From positions 1 through 64,000 of the forward strand of contig QCBC01000006.1 in NCBI GenBank assembly GCA_003281725.1: a stretch of 64,000 nucleotides of DNA. The letters are read 5' to 3'. The notes beneath the pieces were generated by a model. It worked only from the letters and a program-made list of their open reading frames with translations. It was not told where the DNA came from and made no database searches. Numbering within the stretch: position 1 is the first letter of the stretch; every line of letters begins with the position of its first letter. The translations under genes and the position numbers were made by a program. Origin of the DNA: Pelagibacteraceae bacterium AG-345-O09. Its GTDB lineage: Bacteria > Pseudomonadota > Alphaproteobacteria > Pelagibacterales > Pelagibacteraceae. Below are positions 12,573 to 22,436 of the stretch, in pieces.

Positions 12573-13582
12573 AAATTTCTTGATAAACTAAAAGATGTTA
12601 GATTTTCAAGAATATTTTTTTCGTTAGAGTATTTAAATACTGATAAAGAATTTGAGGCTAAGTTAATATAGTGCTGGGCTTTTTGATAGCATGCTTTAAT
12701 TATATCATATTTTTTTATTAAGGATAAAGTGTAATCTAAATCATTCTCATTTCTCAAACTTTTAGAAAAAATATCTTTCAGTTTTTCTTTTTCTTGATTG
12801 TCAGCTTTTTGAAATAATAAAATTATAGGAAGTGTTATTTTACCTTCGTAAAAATCTTGTCCATTTTTTTTTCCAAACAATTTAATTTCTGAATTATAAT
12901 CCAAAGTGTCGTCAGCTATTTGAAATGTTAAGCCCAGATTTCTTCCATAAAATTCTAAAGCTTCCTTTTCTTTAGTTTGCATATCAGATAATATAGCTCC
13001 AACCTTAGTAGCTGCAGCAAATAACTCTGCAGTTTTTGCTGATATAATTTTTAAATATGTTTCCTCTAACATATCAACTTCTCCCTGATGTTGAAGTTGT
13101 AATATTTCTCCTTGAGCAATTTTTGAGGAGGTTGAAGATAGTAATTTTAAAACTTCTATATTTCCATCTTCTACCATCATTTCAAAACATCTACTAAGAA
13201 GATAATCCCCAACTAATACAGAGGAGTGATTATCCCAAACTTTATTCAAAGTTTTCTTACCTCTTCTTAAGGTACCATTATCTATCACATCATCATGCAT
13301 TAAAGTTGCAGCATGAATTAGTTCAACACAGGCAGCAAGATTTATGTCTCTTGTACCTTTTGAGTAACCACACATTTTAGCTGAACCTAAAGTTAATAAA
13401 GCTCGTAATTTTTTGCCACCAGTGTCTAGATGGTAGTCAGTCATTTTTTGGACCAAATCAACTTTACTTACAAGTTTTGACTTTATCTTATCGTCTACTA
13501 ACAGCAATTTATCTTCAACCGATTCTTTAAGTTGAAAATAAGAATTATTAATTTGGTTTTTGAGCTGAATTACAGTTCCCAT
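12569..13582 (-). CDS. ispB: Long-chain polyprenyl diphosphate synthase
   Basis: Builds the all-trans polyprenyl tail of ubiquinone from FPP and IPP. The 337-residue protein has the GGKKLR substrate motif (residues 55-60), the first aspartate motif DDVID (97-101; the DDxxD form typical of long-chain enzymes, unlike the DDxxxxD of IspA in this window), GEILQLQHQGEVDM near 158 and the second motif DDTLD near 219. Octaprenyl or decaprenyl specificity is inferred from family only. Divergent from the S49 peptidase gene across a 115-bp region. Confidence 0.88.
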   Translation of the reverse strand: MGTVIQLKNQINNSYFQLKESVEDKLLLVDDKIKSKLVSKVDLVQKMTDYHLDTGGKKLRALLTLGSAKMCGYSKGTRDINLAACVELIHAATLMHDDVIDNGTLRRGKKTLNKVWDNHSSVLVGDYLLSRCFEMMVEDGNIEVLKLLSSTSSKIAQGEILQLQHQGEVDMLEETYLKIISAKTAELFAAATKVGAILSDMQTKEKEALEFYGRNLGLTFQIADDTLDYNSEIKLFGKKNGQDFYEGKITLPIILLFQKADNQEKEKLKDIFSKSLRNENDLDYTLSLIKKYDIIKACYQKAQHYINLASNSLSVFKYSNEKNILENLTSFSLSRNF

Positions 13583-13629
13583 CTATGTTAACAAACTAGT
13601 ATAATAAGTTTGTATTTATTACTTATCAA

Positions 13630-13657
13630 TTGACGCACCTGTATCTTCAATTATAAG
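13630..13657 (+). promoter_or_regulatory. Putative sigma-70 promoter for the peptidase-glyQS-ppdK operon
   Basis: TTGACG at 13630-13635 and TATAAG at 13652-13657 are separated by 16 bp and lie 40 bp ahead of the S49 peptidase ATG, in the 115-bp gap between divergent genes. Consensus match only; no transcript data. Confidence 0.45.
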
Positions 13658-13697
13658 GTGTCTTTATATTCAATTAAAAATTCTATAAAGGTTAAAT

Positions 13698-14504
13698 ATG
13701 TTCTCTTTTTTAAAAAAGAAAAAAATCATCCCACATATAAAATTAAGTGGAGTAATAGGAAATGTTGGAAAGTTTAAACAAGGTATCGATTTTTCAAGTC
13801 AAGAGGAGATTATTTCAAAAGCTTTTTCCTTAAAAAAAGCACCATGTGTTGCAATTACTATCAATTCACCAGGAGGTTCTCCTGTCCAATCTCATTTGAT
13901 TTATAACTTTATAAGACAAAAGGCTAAAAAAAATAAAAAAAAGGTTATTGTTTTTGCTGAAGATGTTGCTGCTTCAGGAGGGTACTTAATTGCATGTGTT
14001 GGAGATGAGATATATGCAAACTCAAGTTCTATTATTGGTTCTATAGGAGTGATTTATTCTTCTTTTGGTTTTACAGAACTTATAAAGAAAATTGGAGTTG
14101 AAAGAAGAGTTCATACCGCAGGTAAAAACAAAAGTACTCTAGACCCTTTCCTTGATGAAAAAAAAGAAGATATAGATAGACTTAAAAATATTCAGTTAGA
14201 TTTACACAAAGATTTTATTGACGTTGTTGAAAAAAGTAGAGGCCCAAAATTAAAAAAATCAGAGGTAGAGTTATTTTCAGGAGAATTTTGGTCAGGACGT
14301 AAAGCCAAGTCTCTTGGTTTAATAGATGAAATTGGAGATGCCAATAAAGTATTAAGAGAAAAATTTGGAGAAGATGTAGTAATTAAAAAATTTGAAAAAT
14401 CTAAAGGCTGGTTAAGTAAAAAATTATCATCATCGAATGATCAGGTAGATCAACTCGCAAATATATTAGATGAAAAATCTGTATGGCAAAGATATGGTCT
14501 CTAA
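13698..14504 (+). CDS. S49-family signal peptide peptidase / SohB-like protease
   Basis: Serine-lysine membrane-associated protease of the SppA/SohB family. The 268-residue form is short. It has the Clp/crotonase-like core TINSPGGS (residues 54-61), the nucleophile Ser93 in DVAASGGY, the GSIGV motif (114-118), and a candidate general-base lysine in [10 protein letters not shown] (probably Lys145). No clear N-terminal transmembrane helix is visible (it begins [16 protein letters not shown]), so it may act at the cytosolic membrane face or be soluble. It heads a run into glyQ, glyS and ppdK, overlapping glyQ by 11 bp or more. Confidence 0.82.
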   Translation: MFSFLKKKKIIPHIKLSGVIGNVGKFKQGIDFSSQEEIISKAFSLKKAPCVAITINSPGGSPVQSHLIYNFIRQKAKKNKKKVIVFAEDVAASGGYLIACVGDEIYANSSSIIGSIGVIYSSFGFTELIKKIGVERRVHTAGKNKSTLDPFLDEKKEDIDRLKNIQLDLHKDFIDVVEKSRGPKLKKSEVELFSGEFWSGRKAKSLGLIDEIGDANKVLREKFGEDVVIKKFEKSKGWLSKKLSSSNDQVDQLANILDEKSVWQRYGL

Positions 14505-15375
14505 AAATAGTAAAAAAAAAGTAAAGTTTCAAACTTTTCAGGATACAATTTTAAATTTACAAAAGTTTTGGAGCAAACAAGGTTGTATAATTTTACAGCC
14601 TTATGATATGGAGGTTGGAGCTGGAACATTTCATCCTGCAACCACCTTAAGATCTCTTGGACCTAAACCATGGAAAGCTGCTTATGTTCAGCCTTCAAGA
14701 AGACCGACAGATGGAAGATATGGAGACAATCCAAATAGACTTCAGCATTATTATCAATTTCAAGTAATTATAAAACCATCTCCGTCCAATATAAAAAAAC
14801 TATACTTAAATAGTTTATCATTAATTGGTATTGATCATAAAAATCATGATATCAGATTCGTTGAAGATGATTGGGAGAGTCCAACATTAGGGGCTGCTGG
14901 TCTGGGTTGGGAGGTATGGTGTGATGGTATGGAAATAAGCCAATTTACATATTTCCAACAAATGGCTGGTTTTGAATGTAAACCAGTTTCAGTTGAAATA
15001 ACATATGGCTTAGAAAGAATTTGTATGTTCACTCAAGAAAAAAAGAATGTATATGATTTAATTTGGAACAATGAGAATGTTGAATATCGGGAAGTTTTTC
15101 ATCAATCAGAAAAAGAATTTTCTGCCTATAATTTTGACCATGCGAACACAGAAAATCTGTTTAAAATGTTTGATATGTTTGAGGGTGAGGCTAAATCATT
15201 AATAGAAAAAAAAATTTCTTTACCAGCTTATGATCAATGTTTAAAAGCAAGTCATATATTTAATATATTAGATGCCAGAAAAGCAATTAGCGTTGCTCAA
15301 AGAGCAGAATATATTGGAAGGATAAGAGAAATCACAAAGTCTACTGCTGCAATATGGATTGATACTCAAGTTTGA
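14494..15375 (+). CDS. glyQ: Glycine-tRNA ligase alpha subunit
   Basis: Catalytic class II subunit of the bacterial alpha2-beta2 glycyl-tRNA synthetase. The protein (about 293 residues) has the family-typical start [18 protein letters not shown], then [19 protein letters not shown] and the motif-like [19 protein letters not shown] place the start at the ATG at 14494 (MVSKNSKKK), which leaves a short leader before the conserved core and an 11-bp overlap with the peptidase gene. The frame also opens at 14470 with eight extra residues and a 35-bp overlap, which is less economical. It is followed by glyS one base after its stop. Confidence 0.93.
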   Translation: MVSKNSKKKVKFQTFQDTILNLQKFWSKQGCIILQPYDMEVGAGTFHPATTLRSLGPKPWKAAYVQPSRRPTDGRYGDNPNRLQHYYQFQVIIKPSPSNIKKLYLNSLSLIGIDHKNHDIRFVEDDWESPTLGAAGLGWEVWCDGMEISQFTYFQQMAGFECKPVSVEITYGLERICMFTQEKKNVYDLIWNNENVEYREVFHQSEKEFSAYNFDHANTENLFKMFDMFEGEAKSLIEKKISLPAYDQCLKASHIFNILDARKAISVAQRAEYIGRIREITKSTAAIWIDTQV

Positions 15376-15376
15376 G

Positions 15377-17449
15377 ATGGCAGAATTTTTTTTAGAGTTA
15401 TTTAGTGAGGAAATTCCAGCAGGACTTCAAAAAGACTTGCGAAATAAACTTTTAGAGGAATTTCAAAATTTTTTTTTAGAAAAATCAATTAAATCAAAAA
15501 AATGTTTTTCATTATCTACACCTAATAGATTAATAATAGTTTTTGAAAATTTAGATAAACAAATCAAAATAGCTTCTGAAAAAATTAGAGGTCCAAAGAC
15601 CATTGCTCCTAAAGAAGCATTAGAAGGTTTTATAAGATCAAACAATATAGAAAAAAAAGATCTATTTAAAAATGAAACTGAAAAAGGTGAGTTTTATTTT
15701 TATAAAACAAAATCGAAATCATTAAAAACGAGTGATTTATTGATTGAGTTTATTCCTAAATTACTTGAAAATTATCAATGGAAAAAATCAATGAATTGGG
15801 GAGAATTTGATCTCAATTGGGGAAGACCTTTAAAATCAATATTGGCTGTATTTGATAGAAAAACACTTAATTTTGAGTTCCATCATTTATCATCTTCAAG
15901 TTCAACTTATATAGATAAAGATTTTGAGGAAAAAAAAAAGAGTTTTGCAGACTTTAGATCTTATGAAAAATATTTCAAAAAACAAGGATCACTTGTAGAT
16001 CAAGATAAAAGGAAAGATTTCATAAAAAGAGAATTTTCAAAAATACTTAACAAAAGAAAACTAACCATCAAAGATAACCCAAGATTATTTGATGAAGTAA
16101 TAAATATTATAGATAATCCAAATGTTTTATTGTGTAGCTTTAATAAAAGATTTTTATCTATTCCAAAAGAGATTTTAACTTTAACTATGCAATCTCATCA
16201 AAAATACTTTCCAACCTTTGATAATAATGGCGTGATTACAAATGAATTTTTAATTGTCTCAAACAAAAAAGATCAAAAAGGACTGATAAAGATTGGAAAT
16301 GAAAGAGTTATTGAGGCGAGGCTCAGTGATGCAGAATTTTTTTGGAATAAAGATAAAACACAAAATTTAGTAAAAAAAATATCCAAATTAAAATTAATGA
16401 ATTTTTTTAAAGGATTAGGAACATATTTTGAAAAGGTTCAACGATTGAGAAAATTGGGTGGAATTATTTCTGATGAGTTGTTGATTAGTAAAGAAAAAGT
16501 AGAGTTATCTGCTTCAATTTGTAAAACAGATTTGACATCTAATTTAGTTGGAGAATTTCCTGAGCTCCAAGGAATTATGGGTGGATATTTTGCATTACAT
16601 CAAGGTTTTGATAGAGATGTTTCATTAGCAATAACTGAACAATATTTACCGATTGGTTTGGACACTCAAATTCCCAAAAAACCTTTTAGTGTTGCTTTAT
16701 CTGTTTCAGATAAAATAGACACTTTAGTCGGTTTTTTTGGGATTAATGAAAAACCTACAAGTTCAAAAGACCCATTTGCATTAAGACGAACTGCACTTGG
16801 TATTATTAGAACAATAATTGAAAATAAAAAAAATTTTAAAGTAAATGATCTTTTGAGTTATTCTTCAAGCTTATATCAAGATCAAGGGTATAATTTAAAT
16901 AATCAAGATTTACAAAAAGAATTACATAACTTTTTAAAAGATAGATTAAGATATTACATGAAAGAAAAAAAAATCCGTTTTGACATAATTGAAGCTACCA
17001 TCTCCTCTTTTTCACTAAACAATTTATTTTCTTCTTTTGAAAAAGCAAATCAGCTTAATAAGATTATTAATAATCAACAAGGAATAGATATTATCTCAAG
17101 TTATAAAAGAGCATCAAGTATATTAGACAATGAATTGAAAAATAGCGAAATAGAAATGGCCAATTCAACTGATCCTGGTATTTTTAAAACAGATATTGAG
17201 AAAAATTTATATAAAAAGATTAATGAGATTAAAAAATACTATTCAAATATTAACAACGATGAAAATTATGAACTATCATTATCGATTTTGGCAGGTGCAA
17301 AGAAAGACATTTTTGAATTTTTTGACAATGTCAAAGTTAATGAAGAAAATGAAACTTTAAAAAAAAACAGATTGGAACTTATTAATATGTTATGTAAAAC
17401 ATTTCAAAATTTTATAAATTTTCAACTATTGAAAATAAATAATGAATAA
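15377..17449 (+). CDS. glyS: Glycine-tRNA ligase beta subunit
   Basis: tRNA-binding subunit of glycyl-tRNA synthetase. About 690 residues from the ATG at 15377 (MAEFFLELFSEEIPAG), matching the family's usual opening. An in-frame TTG at 15359 would add six residues but overlaps glyQ and is not preferred. Conserved blocks seen are LIIVFENL, RGPKTIAPKEALEGF, QSHQKYFPTFD and KPFSVALSVSDKIDTLVGFFG followed by KDPFALRRTALGIIR, all typical of GlyS. The final 8 bp overlap the ppdK start. Confidence 0.95.
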   Translation: MAEFFLELFSEEIPAGLQKDLRNKLLEEFQNFFLEKSIKSKKCFSLSTPNRLIIVFENLDKQIKIASEKIRGPKTIAPKEALEGFIRSNNIEKKDLFKNETEKGEFYFYKTKSKSLKTSDLLIEFIPKLLENYQWKKSMNWGEFDLNWGRPLKSILAVFDRKTLNFEFHHLSSSSSTYIDKDFEEKKKSFADFRSYEKYFKKQGSLVDQDKRKDFIKREFSKILNKRKLTIKDNPRLFDEVINIIDNPNVLLCSFNKRFLSIPKEILTLTMQSHQKYFPTFDNNGVITNEFLIVSNKKDQKGLIKIGNERVIEARLSDAEFFWNKDKTQNLVKKISKLKLMNFFKGLGTYFEKVQRLRKLGGIISDELLISKEKVELSASICKTDLTSNLVGEFPELQGIMGGYFALHQGFDRDVSLAITEQYLPIGLDTQIPKKPFSVALSVSDKIDTLVGFFGINEKPTSSKDPFALRRTALGIIRTIIENKKNFKVNDLLSYSSSLYQDQGYNLNNQDLQKELHNFLKDRLRYYMKEKKIRFDIIEATISSFSLNNLFSSFEKANQLNKIINNQQGIDIISSYKRASSILDNELKNSEIEMANSTDPGIFKTDIEKNLYKKINEIKKYYSNINNDENYELSLSILAGAKKDIFEFFDNVKVNEENETLKKNRLELINMLCKTFQNFINFQLLKINNE

Positions 17450-20099
17450 ACTAATTTTAAATTTTAAATCAAAAGATACACAAAAAATTAAAAACCCTAA
17501 AAATTTTTTGGGTGGAAAAGGAGCTAACCTTTCAGAAATGGGAAGAATGAGACTTCCAGTACCACCAGGATTTACGATTTCTACTAAGGTTTGTGAAGTT
17601 TTTTATAAAGATAAAAAGAAATTGAATTCTAAATTAATTAATCAAATTAAAAAGGAGTTAAGAGTTATTGAAAAGGACGTATCAAAAAAATTTGGAGACT
17701 TAAAAAATCCACTTTTATTATCTGTAAGATCTGGGGCCAGAGTTTCAATGCCTGGCATGATGGATACTATTCTTAATCTTGGTCTAAATGATAAAACTGT
17801 AATTGCTTTAGCAAATAAGACTTCAAATGGTAGATTTGCCAAAGATAGCTACAGAAGATTTATACAAATGTATGGTAACGTTGTAATGGGTGTTGAAAGT
17901 TATCATTTTGAAGAATTAATAGAAAATTATAAGTTAACAAAAGGAGTGTTACTAGATACTGATTTAGATGAAGATGATTGGGATGGCCTAATAAAAGATT
18001 TTAAAAATGTTGTTAAAGAAAAATCAAACAAAGAATTTCCTCAAGACGTCAATCAACAATTACTAGGTGCGATAAGTGCAGTATTTCTTTCTTGGGAAAG
18101 TAAAAGAGCAAAAGTTTACAGAAAATTAAATCAGATACCTTCTGAATGGGGAACTGCAGTGAACGTACAATCAATGGTATTCGGAAATATGGGCAATGAT
18201 TGTGCTACTGGTGTAGTTTTTACAAGAAATCCTTCTGATGGATCAAATGATATTTATGGAGAATATTTGATTAATGCTCAAGGTGAAGATGTTGTCGCTG
18301 GCACAAGAACCCCACAGTATATAACTAAAAAAGCAAAAAAAGAAGCTAAAGTTAAGGAAGCATCCATGGAAGAGTCGATGCCTAAAGTTTATTCAGAATT
18401 ATTTAAGATCTTAAAAAAACTAGAAACTCATTATAAAGATATGCAAGATGTAGAATTTACAGTTGAAAATAATAAACTCTGGATTTTACAAACTCGTTCA
18501 GGGAAAAGAACATCAAAATCAGCTGTAAAGATAGCAGTAGATATGGTTAAAGAAAAATTAATTACAAAAAATCAAGCTATATTAAGAATTGACCCAAACT
18601 CTTTAGATACATTACTTCATCCAACTTTAAATGAGAAAAGTTCTATTCAAGTAATCGCAAATGGTTTACCCGCATCTCCTGGTGCTGCAAGTGGTAAAGT
18701 AGTTTTTTCCTCAGAAGAGGCTCAAAGACTTAATGACATGATGCAAGATACTATTTTAGTAAGAGTAGAAACATCTCCAGAAGATATTCAAGGAATGCAT
18801 GCAGCTAAAGGAATTTTAACAGCTAGAGGTGGAATGACTAGTCATGCAGCAGTAGTTGCAAGAGGAATGGGCAGGCCTTGTGTTTCTGGCTCTAGTGAAA
18901 TTGATATCAATTATGAACAAAAATTATTTAAAACTTCATCTGTTGAAGTTAAAGAAGGGGATGTAATTACCATAGATGGTTCTACAGGAAGAATTATCCT
19001 AGGAGATGTTCCTACTGTAAAACCTGAAATATCAGGAGATTTTTCAAAATTAATGGGGTGGGCTGACAATGTCAGAAAATTAAAGGTAAGAACAAACTCT
19101 GAAACACCCTTAGACACCAAAACAGCTAGAGATTTTGGAGCAGAGGGAATCGGTCTTTGTAGGACTGAGCACATGTTTTTTGATGAAGAGAGAATTTTGT
19201 CTGTGAGAGAAATGATTTTATCTAAAACCCAAGAAGATAGAGCTAGAGCTCTTAAAAAACTTTTACCGCATCAAAAAAAAGATTTTATTAAAATATTTAA
19301 AATCATGCATGGACTTCCTGTAACAGTTCGTTTACTTGATCCTCCTTTGCACGAATTTTTACCAAAATCTAATAGAGAAATTTCAGAAGTAGCGAATGTT
19401 GTTGGGACCAATGTGAAAGAAGTTGAGTCAAGAATCGAGGAATTACACGAACAAAATCCAATGCTTGGTCATAGAGGTTGCAGATTAGGGATATCTTTTC
19501 CAGAAATTTATGAGATGCAATGTAGAGCGATTTTTGAAGCATTATCAGATTTAAAAAAAAATAAAAAAAGCTCTGCATTTCCAGAAATAATGATCCCACT
19601 TGTCTCAACAGAAGCAGAAATAAAAATAATGAAGGATCTTGTAATTAAGACAGCGAAACAAGTACAAAAAGAAAATAAAACTAAAATTGAATTTTTAGTT
19701 GGTACAATGATTGAATTACCCAGAGCTGCCATCAAAGCAAAAGATATTGCTAAACATGCTGAATTTTTTAGCTTTGGTACTAATGATTTAACTCAAACTA
19801 CTTTTGGGATTAGTAGAGATGATAGTAGTAAGTTTTTAAATGACTATATTGAGAATAAAATATTCACAATAGACCCATTTGTCTCTATTGATGAAGGTGT
19901 AAAAGATTTAGTAGAAATAGCAGTAGCCAAAGGTAAAAAACAAAATAAAAAAATTAAATTAGGTATATGTGGTGAACACGGTGGTGATCCAGAGAGTATA
20001 TTTTTTTGTTCAAAATTGGGATTAAATTATGTTTCATGTTCTCCTTATAGAGTCCCTATTGCAAGACTTGCGGCTGCCCAGGCTGAAATAAAAAGATAA
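17442..20099 (+). CDS. ppdK: Pyruvate, phosphate dikinase
   Basis: Reversibly converts pyruvate, ATP and Pi to PEP, AMP and PPi, serving gluconeogenesis or an alternative glycolytic end. The 885-residue protein has the three expected parts: an N-terminal ATP-grasp (GGKGANLSEM at residues 24-33; SVRSGARVSMPGMMDTILN at 94-112), a central phosphohistidine domain (GGMTSHAAVVARGMGRP, phosphorylated His468), and a C-terminal PEP/pyruvate TIM barrel (GFGAEGIGLCRTEHM-like segment, GTNDLTQTTFGISRDD, GICGEHGGDP with the catalytic Cys). Length and motifs are complete. It ends the peptidase-glyQS operon, which is probably a convenience association. Confidence 0.97.
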   Translation: MNKLILNFKSKDTQKIKNPKNFLGGKGANLSEMGRMRLPVPPGFTISTKVCEVFYKDKKKLNSKLINQIKKELRVIEKDVSKKFGDLKNPLLLSVRSGARVSMPGMMDTILNLGLNDKTVIALANKTSNGRFAKDSYRRFIQMYGNVVMGVESYHFEELIENYKLTKGVLLDTDLDEDDWDGLIKDFKNVVKEKSNKEFPQDVNQQLLGAISAVFLSWESKRAKVYRKLNQIPSEWGTAVNVQSMVFGNMGNDCATGVVFTRNPSDGSNDIYGEYLINAQGEDVVAGTRTPQYITKKAKKEAKVKEASMEESMPKVYSELFKILKKLETHYKDMQDVEFTVENNKLWILQTRSGKRTSKSAVKIAVDMVKEKLITKNQAILRIDPNSLDTLLHPTLNEKSSIQVIANGLPASPGAASGKVVFSSEEAQRLNDMMQDTILVRVETSPEDIQGMHAAKGILTARGGMTSHAAVVARGMGRPCVSGSSEIDINYEQKLFKTSSVEVKEGDVITIDGSTGRIILGDVPTVKPEISGDFSKLMGWADNVRKLKVRTNSETPLDTKTARDFGAEGIGLCRTEHMFFDEERILSVREMILSKTQEDRARALKKLLPHQKKDFIKIFKIMHGLPVTVRLLDPPLHEFLPKSNREISEVANVVGTNVKEVESRIEELHEQNPMLGHRGCRLGISFPEIYEMQCRAIFEALSDLKKNKKSSAFPEIMIPLVSTEAEIKIMKDLVIKTAKQVQKENKTKIEFLVGTMIELPRAAIKAKDIAKHAEFFSFGTNDLTQTTFGISRDDSSKFLNDYIENKIFTIDPFVSIDEGVKDLVEIAVAKGKKQNKKIKLGICGEHGGDPESIFFCSKLGLNYVSCSPYRVPIARLAAAQAEIKR

Positions 20100-20123
20100 A
20101 TTTTAATATAGCTTTTTGTTGTA

Positions 20124-21488
20124 TTAACTATTTTTTCTAAGAATCGCCAAAGAGCTTGTAGTCTCTAAAAACATAATTATTGTTTTTTTATCTTTAGAAA
20201 TTATTATATCTCTCACTCTTTCGTTAAGAGGAATAAATTTGTGATTAATTATCTTAATTCGTTTTTTATCAAGTTGAACGTAATGAATACCTAAATCCTG
20301 ATCTTTAATTTCATTACCCATTGCACCAATTAAAAACTCACTATCATCTTTGTTAAATGGAATCACTTCACTTATACCTATAGAGGGATCAAAATATTTA
20401 ATAGGTTCTTCAAAACCGTATTTTTTATGGGAATTATTTAATGGTGCTTCTGCTAATATTTCTTTCGAATAATTTTTATAATAATGTTTGCCGTAAGAAG
20501 ATATTGGCCAACCAAAGTTTTTTATATTTAAAAATGGCTTGTGATTGATATTAATCTCATCTCCTCCTTTAGGCCCATGTTCAGTTGACAATATAAAATC
20601 AAAATTTTTACTATAATATAGTCCTTGGGGATTCCTATGACCCATGGAAATAACTTCAGCTTTTTTATCTTGGAGGTTTATTTTTAAAATCTTACCAAAA
20701 TTACTTTCCTTATTTTGTGCTAGAGGTCTATTTCTAAAATCTCCTGTGGTAAATAAAAGGTTAAAATTATCTATTTTGTCAATCCTGCCTCCTGCACCTT
20801 GATGAGCCCAAAACCCATGACTATTATTTTTGTCAACACAATTAGATGTCTGGTAAAACAGTTGAAAATCTAAATATTTCTCACTTAATCTGGAAGAAAT
20901 AATTTTTAAATCATAACAGTCATCTTTTTTATTTCCTGTATAAGCAACATAAAGCGTATCTTTATCTATGAAAATATCTTTAATACCATATTGTTCATGT
21001 AAATAAAATTTCTCATATTTAATCAAAGAATTAATATTAGAGCTAATTTTTTGAAAATTTTTTAAGTCGTCTATTTTGGAATATGCAAAAATCCCATCAT
21101 AAGTTGCCAATAACAATTTTTTATCTTCATTATAAAAATCAATATAACCAGTACCTACAGCCCCACGGTTTCCATTAAACAATATATCATTAGTTGTGTA
21201 TTTGGAAAAAGAATAATTATCAAAATCACCTAGCTGTATATTATTAACAACTTTTTTAAAATTAATTTCTTTTTGATTTATTAAATCATTAATATTTTTA
21301 TCATTTTTAAATAAATTTTTTTGTATTTCAGCAATTTGAATATTTCTAGTTTTTAATTGCTGAACTATATTTGAAATTTCATTTTTTTTTGATGCTGAAC
21401 TTTTTTTATTAATAAGATAACCAAAGATTAATAAAGAAATTAAAAAAGTGATTATAATTAAATAAATATAATTTAATTTGATTCTCAT
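20124..21488 (-). CDS. Membrane-anchored PQQ-type glucose/sorbosone dehydrogenase-like protein
   Basis: A 454-residue protein with one N-terminal transmembrane helix (about residues 8-27) and a six-bladed beta-propeller of the soluble glucose/sorbosone dehydrogenase family facing the periplasm. The telling motifs are GHRNPQGL and EHGPKGGDEIN (about residues 280-310), followed by NFGWPISSYGKHY, which in characterised members form the PQQ- and calcium-binding face. Blades before residue 230 are divergent and the N-terminal about 80 residues look like a coiled linker (KKNEISNIVQQLKTRNIQIAEI-like pattern). No PQQ biosynthesis gene is in this window, so the cofactor and substrate remain inferred. 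Convergent with ppdK. Confidence 0.72.
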   Translation of the reverse strand: MRIKLNYIYLIIITFLISLLIFGYLINKKSSASKKNEISNIVQQLKTRNIQIAEIQKNLFKNDKNINDLINQKEINFKKVVNNIQLGDFDNYSFSKYTTNDILFNGNRGAVGTGYIDFYNEDKKLLLATYDGIFAYSKIDDLKNFQKISSNINSLIKYEKFYLHEQYGIKDIFIDKDTLYVAYTGNKKDDCYDLKIISSRLSEKYLDFQLFYQTSNCVDKNNSHGFWAHQGAGGRIDKIDNFNLLFTTGDFRNRPLAQNKESNFGKILKINLQDKKAEVISMGHRNPQGLYYSKNFDFILSTEHGPKGGDEININHKPFLNIKNFGWPISSYGKHYYKNYSKEILAEAPLNNSHKKYGFEEPIKYFDPSIGISEVIPFNKDDSEFLIGAMGNEIKDQDLGIHYVQLDKKRIKIINHKFIPLNERVRDIIISKDKKTIIMFLETTSSLAILRKNS

Positions 21489-21676
21489 AGAAACTCTCCT
21501 ACACCTTAAACTAAAGTTTTTCTAAATAAATTTTTAAAATCATCAGCGACAAAAAAGCATATTTGCTTACTTATAGAAACTACTTCATTGCAAACTTCAT
21601 TGCCAGAGCGATATGATTTCTTTTCAGTTGCTTTTTTTGCTCTAGTACTTCACTGTAAGGTTTGCTAAGTTAAATC

Positions 21677-21910
21677 ATGAAATATCTAATAACTTTTTTA
21701 TTGAGCATTTTTTTTGTAAACTTTTCGTTTTCAGTGTACTCTTATGACAGTACGAAGTATGCAATCTGCTACGGAAAAATGACAAAAGCACATAAGGCAC
21801 GTGGATTTCATCAAAGCAATAGGTCACAATCTATCCTGGTTAAAGAAACTGTTTGCAAAGCATATGCTAATGGAGAGATAAATGATTATGAAGGCAAGGA
21901 TCAATTCTAA
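21677..21910 (+). CDS. Small secreted protein of unknown function
   Basis: 77 residues. The first about 22 (MKYLITFLLSIFFVNFSFSV and on to YSY) form a typical signal peptide. The mature part is small, basic in the middle and has two cysteines, in YAICYG and ETVCKAY, about 29 residues apart, which could form one periplasmic disulfide. I do not recognise a family. It is followed 9 bp later by a small membrane protein, and both sit beside the tmRNA 3' end, so the pair may be a small accessory insertion. Coding status is supported by the clean signal peptide and spacing. Confidence 0.6.
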   Translation: MKYLITFLLSIFFVNFSFSVYSYDSTKYAICYGKMTKAHKARGFHQSNRSQSILVKETVCKAYANGEINDYEGKDQF

Positions 21911-21919
21911 ATAAAATTT

Positions 21920-22168
21920 ATGAGTATAGGTTTTTGGCAACTATTTATATTATTATTAATCATCGCAGCATATTTTATTCCATTCATAATTGCATTGATT
22001 AGAGATGTTCGTAATAAGGTTTCAGTATTTTTTTTAAATCTCTTTCTAGGTTGGACTGTTATTGGTTTTTTTGTTTTACTATTTTATGCAAGTCTTACAA
22101 ATGCAACCGCAAATGTTTCTGTCGTTGAATTTGTAAAAGGAAAATCAAAAAGAAAAATCAAAAAATAG
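21920..22168 (+). CDS. Small membrane protein of the superinfection-immunity family
   Basis: 82 residues with two transmembrane helices (about residues 6-26 and 38-60) joined by the loop IALIRDVRNKVSVFFLNLFLGWTVIG. That IALxRxxxNKxxIFxLNLFLGWTxIGW pattern is the signature of the Imm_superinfect family, named for the phage T4 Imm protein that blocks DNA entry. Most bacterial members are not phage-borne and are of unknown function, and no phage genes are near, so an immunity role is not established. The tail is strongly basic. Convergent with the tmRNA gene. Confidence 0.7.
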   Translation: MSIGFWQLFILLLIIAAYFIPFIIALIRDVRNKVSVFFLNLFLGWTVIGFFVLLFYASLTNATANVSVVEFVKGKSKRKIKK

Positions 22169-22175
22169 TTTAAAA

Positions 22176-22436
22176 GGGGCGTTCTGTTGCCAGGTGCCCC
22201 GGACCCCGTTTACTTAATTAACTAAGTTGATTAAGCAGCAATTGCGTAACTTTCGTTAGCAGTTATAAATTAGCCCTTCACGGAGGAGCAATTCCGAACA
22301 AAAGAATAGCCTTTAGTCACCCGTCGATTCTGGTTCACCCCCATAAGTTGTAAATGGTGGAGGTGGTGGGTACTGCCCCCACGTCCGCGATGGTTATTGC
22401 GAAATTCGTTTATCGTCATAGTTGGAAAACCAACCT
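22176..22436 (-). ncRNA. ssrA: Transfer-messenger RNA, circularly permuted two-piece form
   Basis: Rescues stalled ribosomes and tags their products. Read on the minus strand, the acceptor piece comes first: a hairpin at 22435-22420, T arm GTGGG/CCCAC around 22384-22363, and a 3' CACCTCC-ACCA ending at 22355. A 12-nt spacer (22354-22343) follows, then the coding piece starting GGGGGTG at 22342. The two ends pair as a 7-bp acceptor stem that includes the G3-U pair which marks alanine acceptance. The tag frame at 22260-22231 reads ANESYAIAA then TAA. The GGGGC/GCCCC stem at about 22200-22176 followed by four U closes the gene. The 5' boundary is approximate. Confidence 0.93.

Noticed and set aside
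13583-13697. Hairpin GCACCT/AGGTGT in the ispB-peptidase gap as a riboswitch
   Set aside because: Arms are short and imperfect and overlap the promoter-like hexamers; no known riboswitch core seen.
15359-15376. TTG start of glyS inside glyQ
   Set aside because: The ATG at 15377 gives the family-typical N-terminus one base after the glyQ stop; the upstream TTG only adds an overlap.
21920-22168. Prophage remnant suggested by the superinfection-immunity family protein
   Set aside because: No integrase, phage structural genes, attachment repeats or composition change nearby; the family is widespread in bacterial chromosomes.
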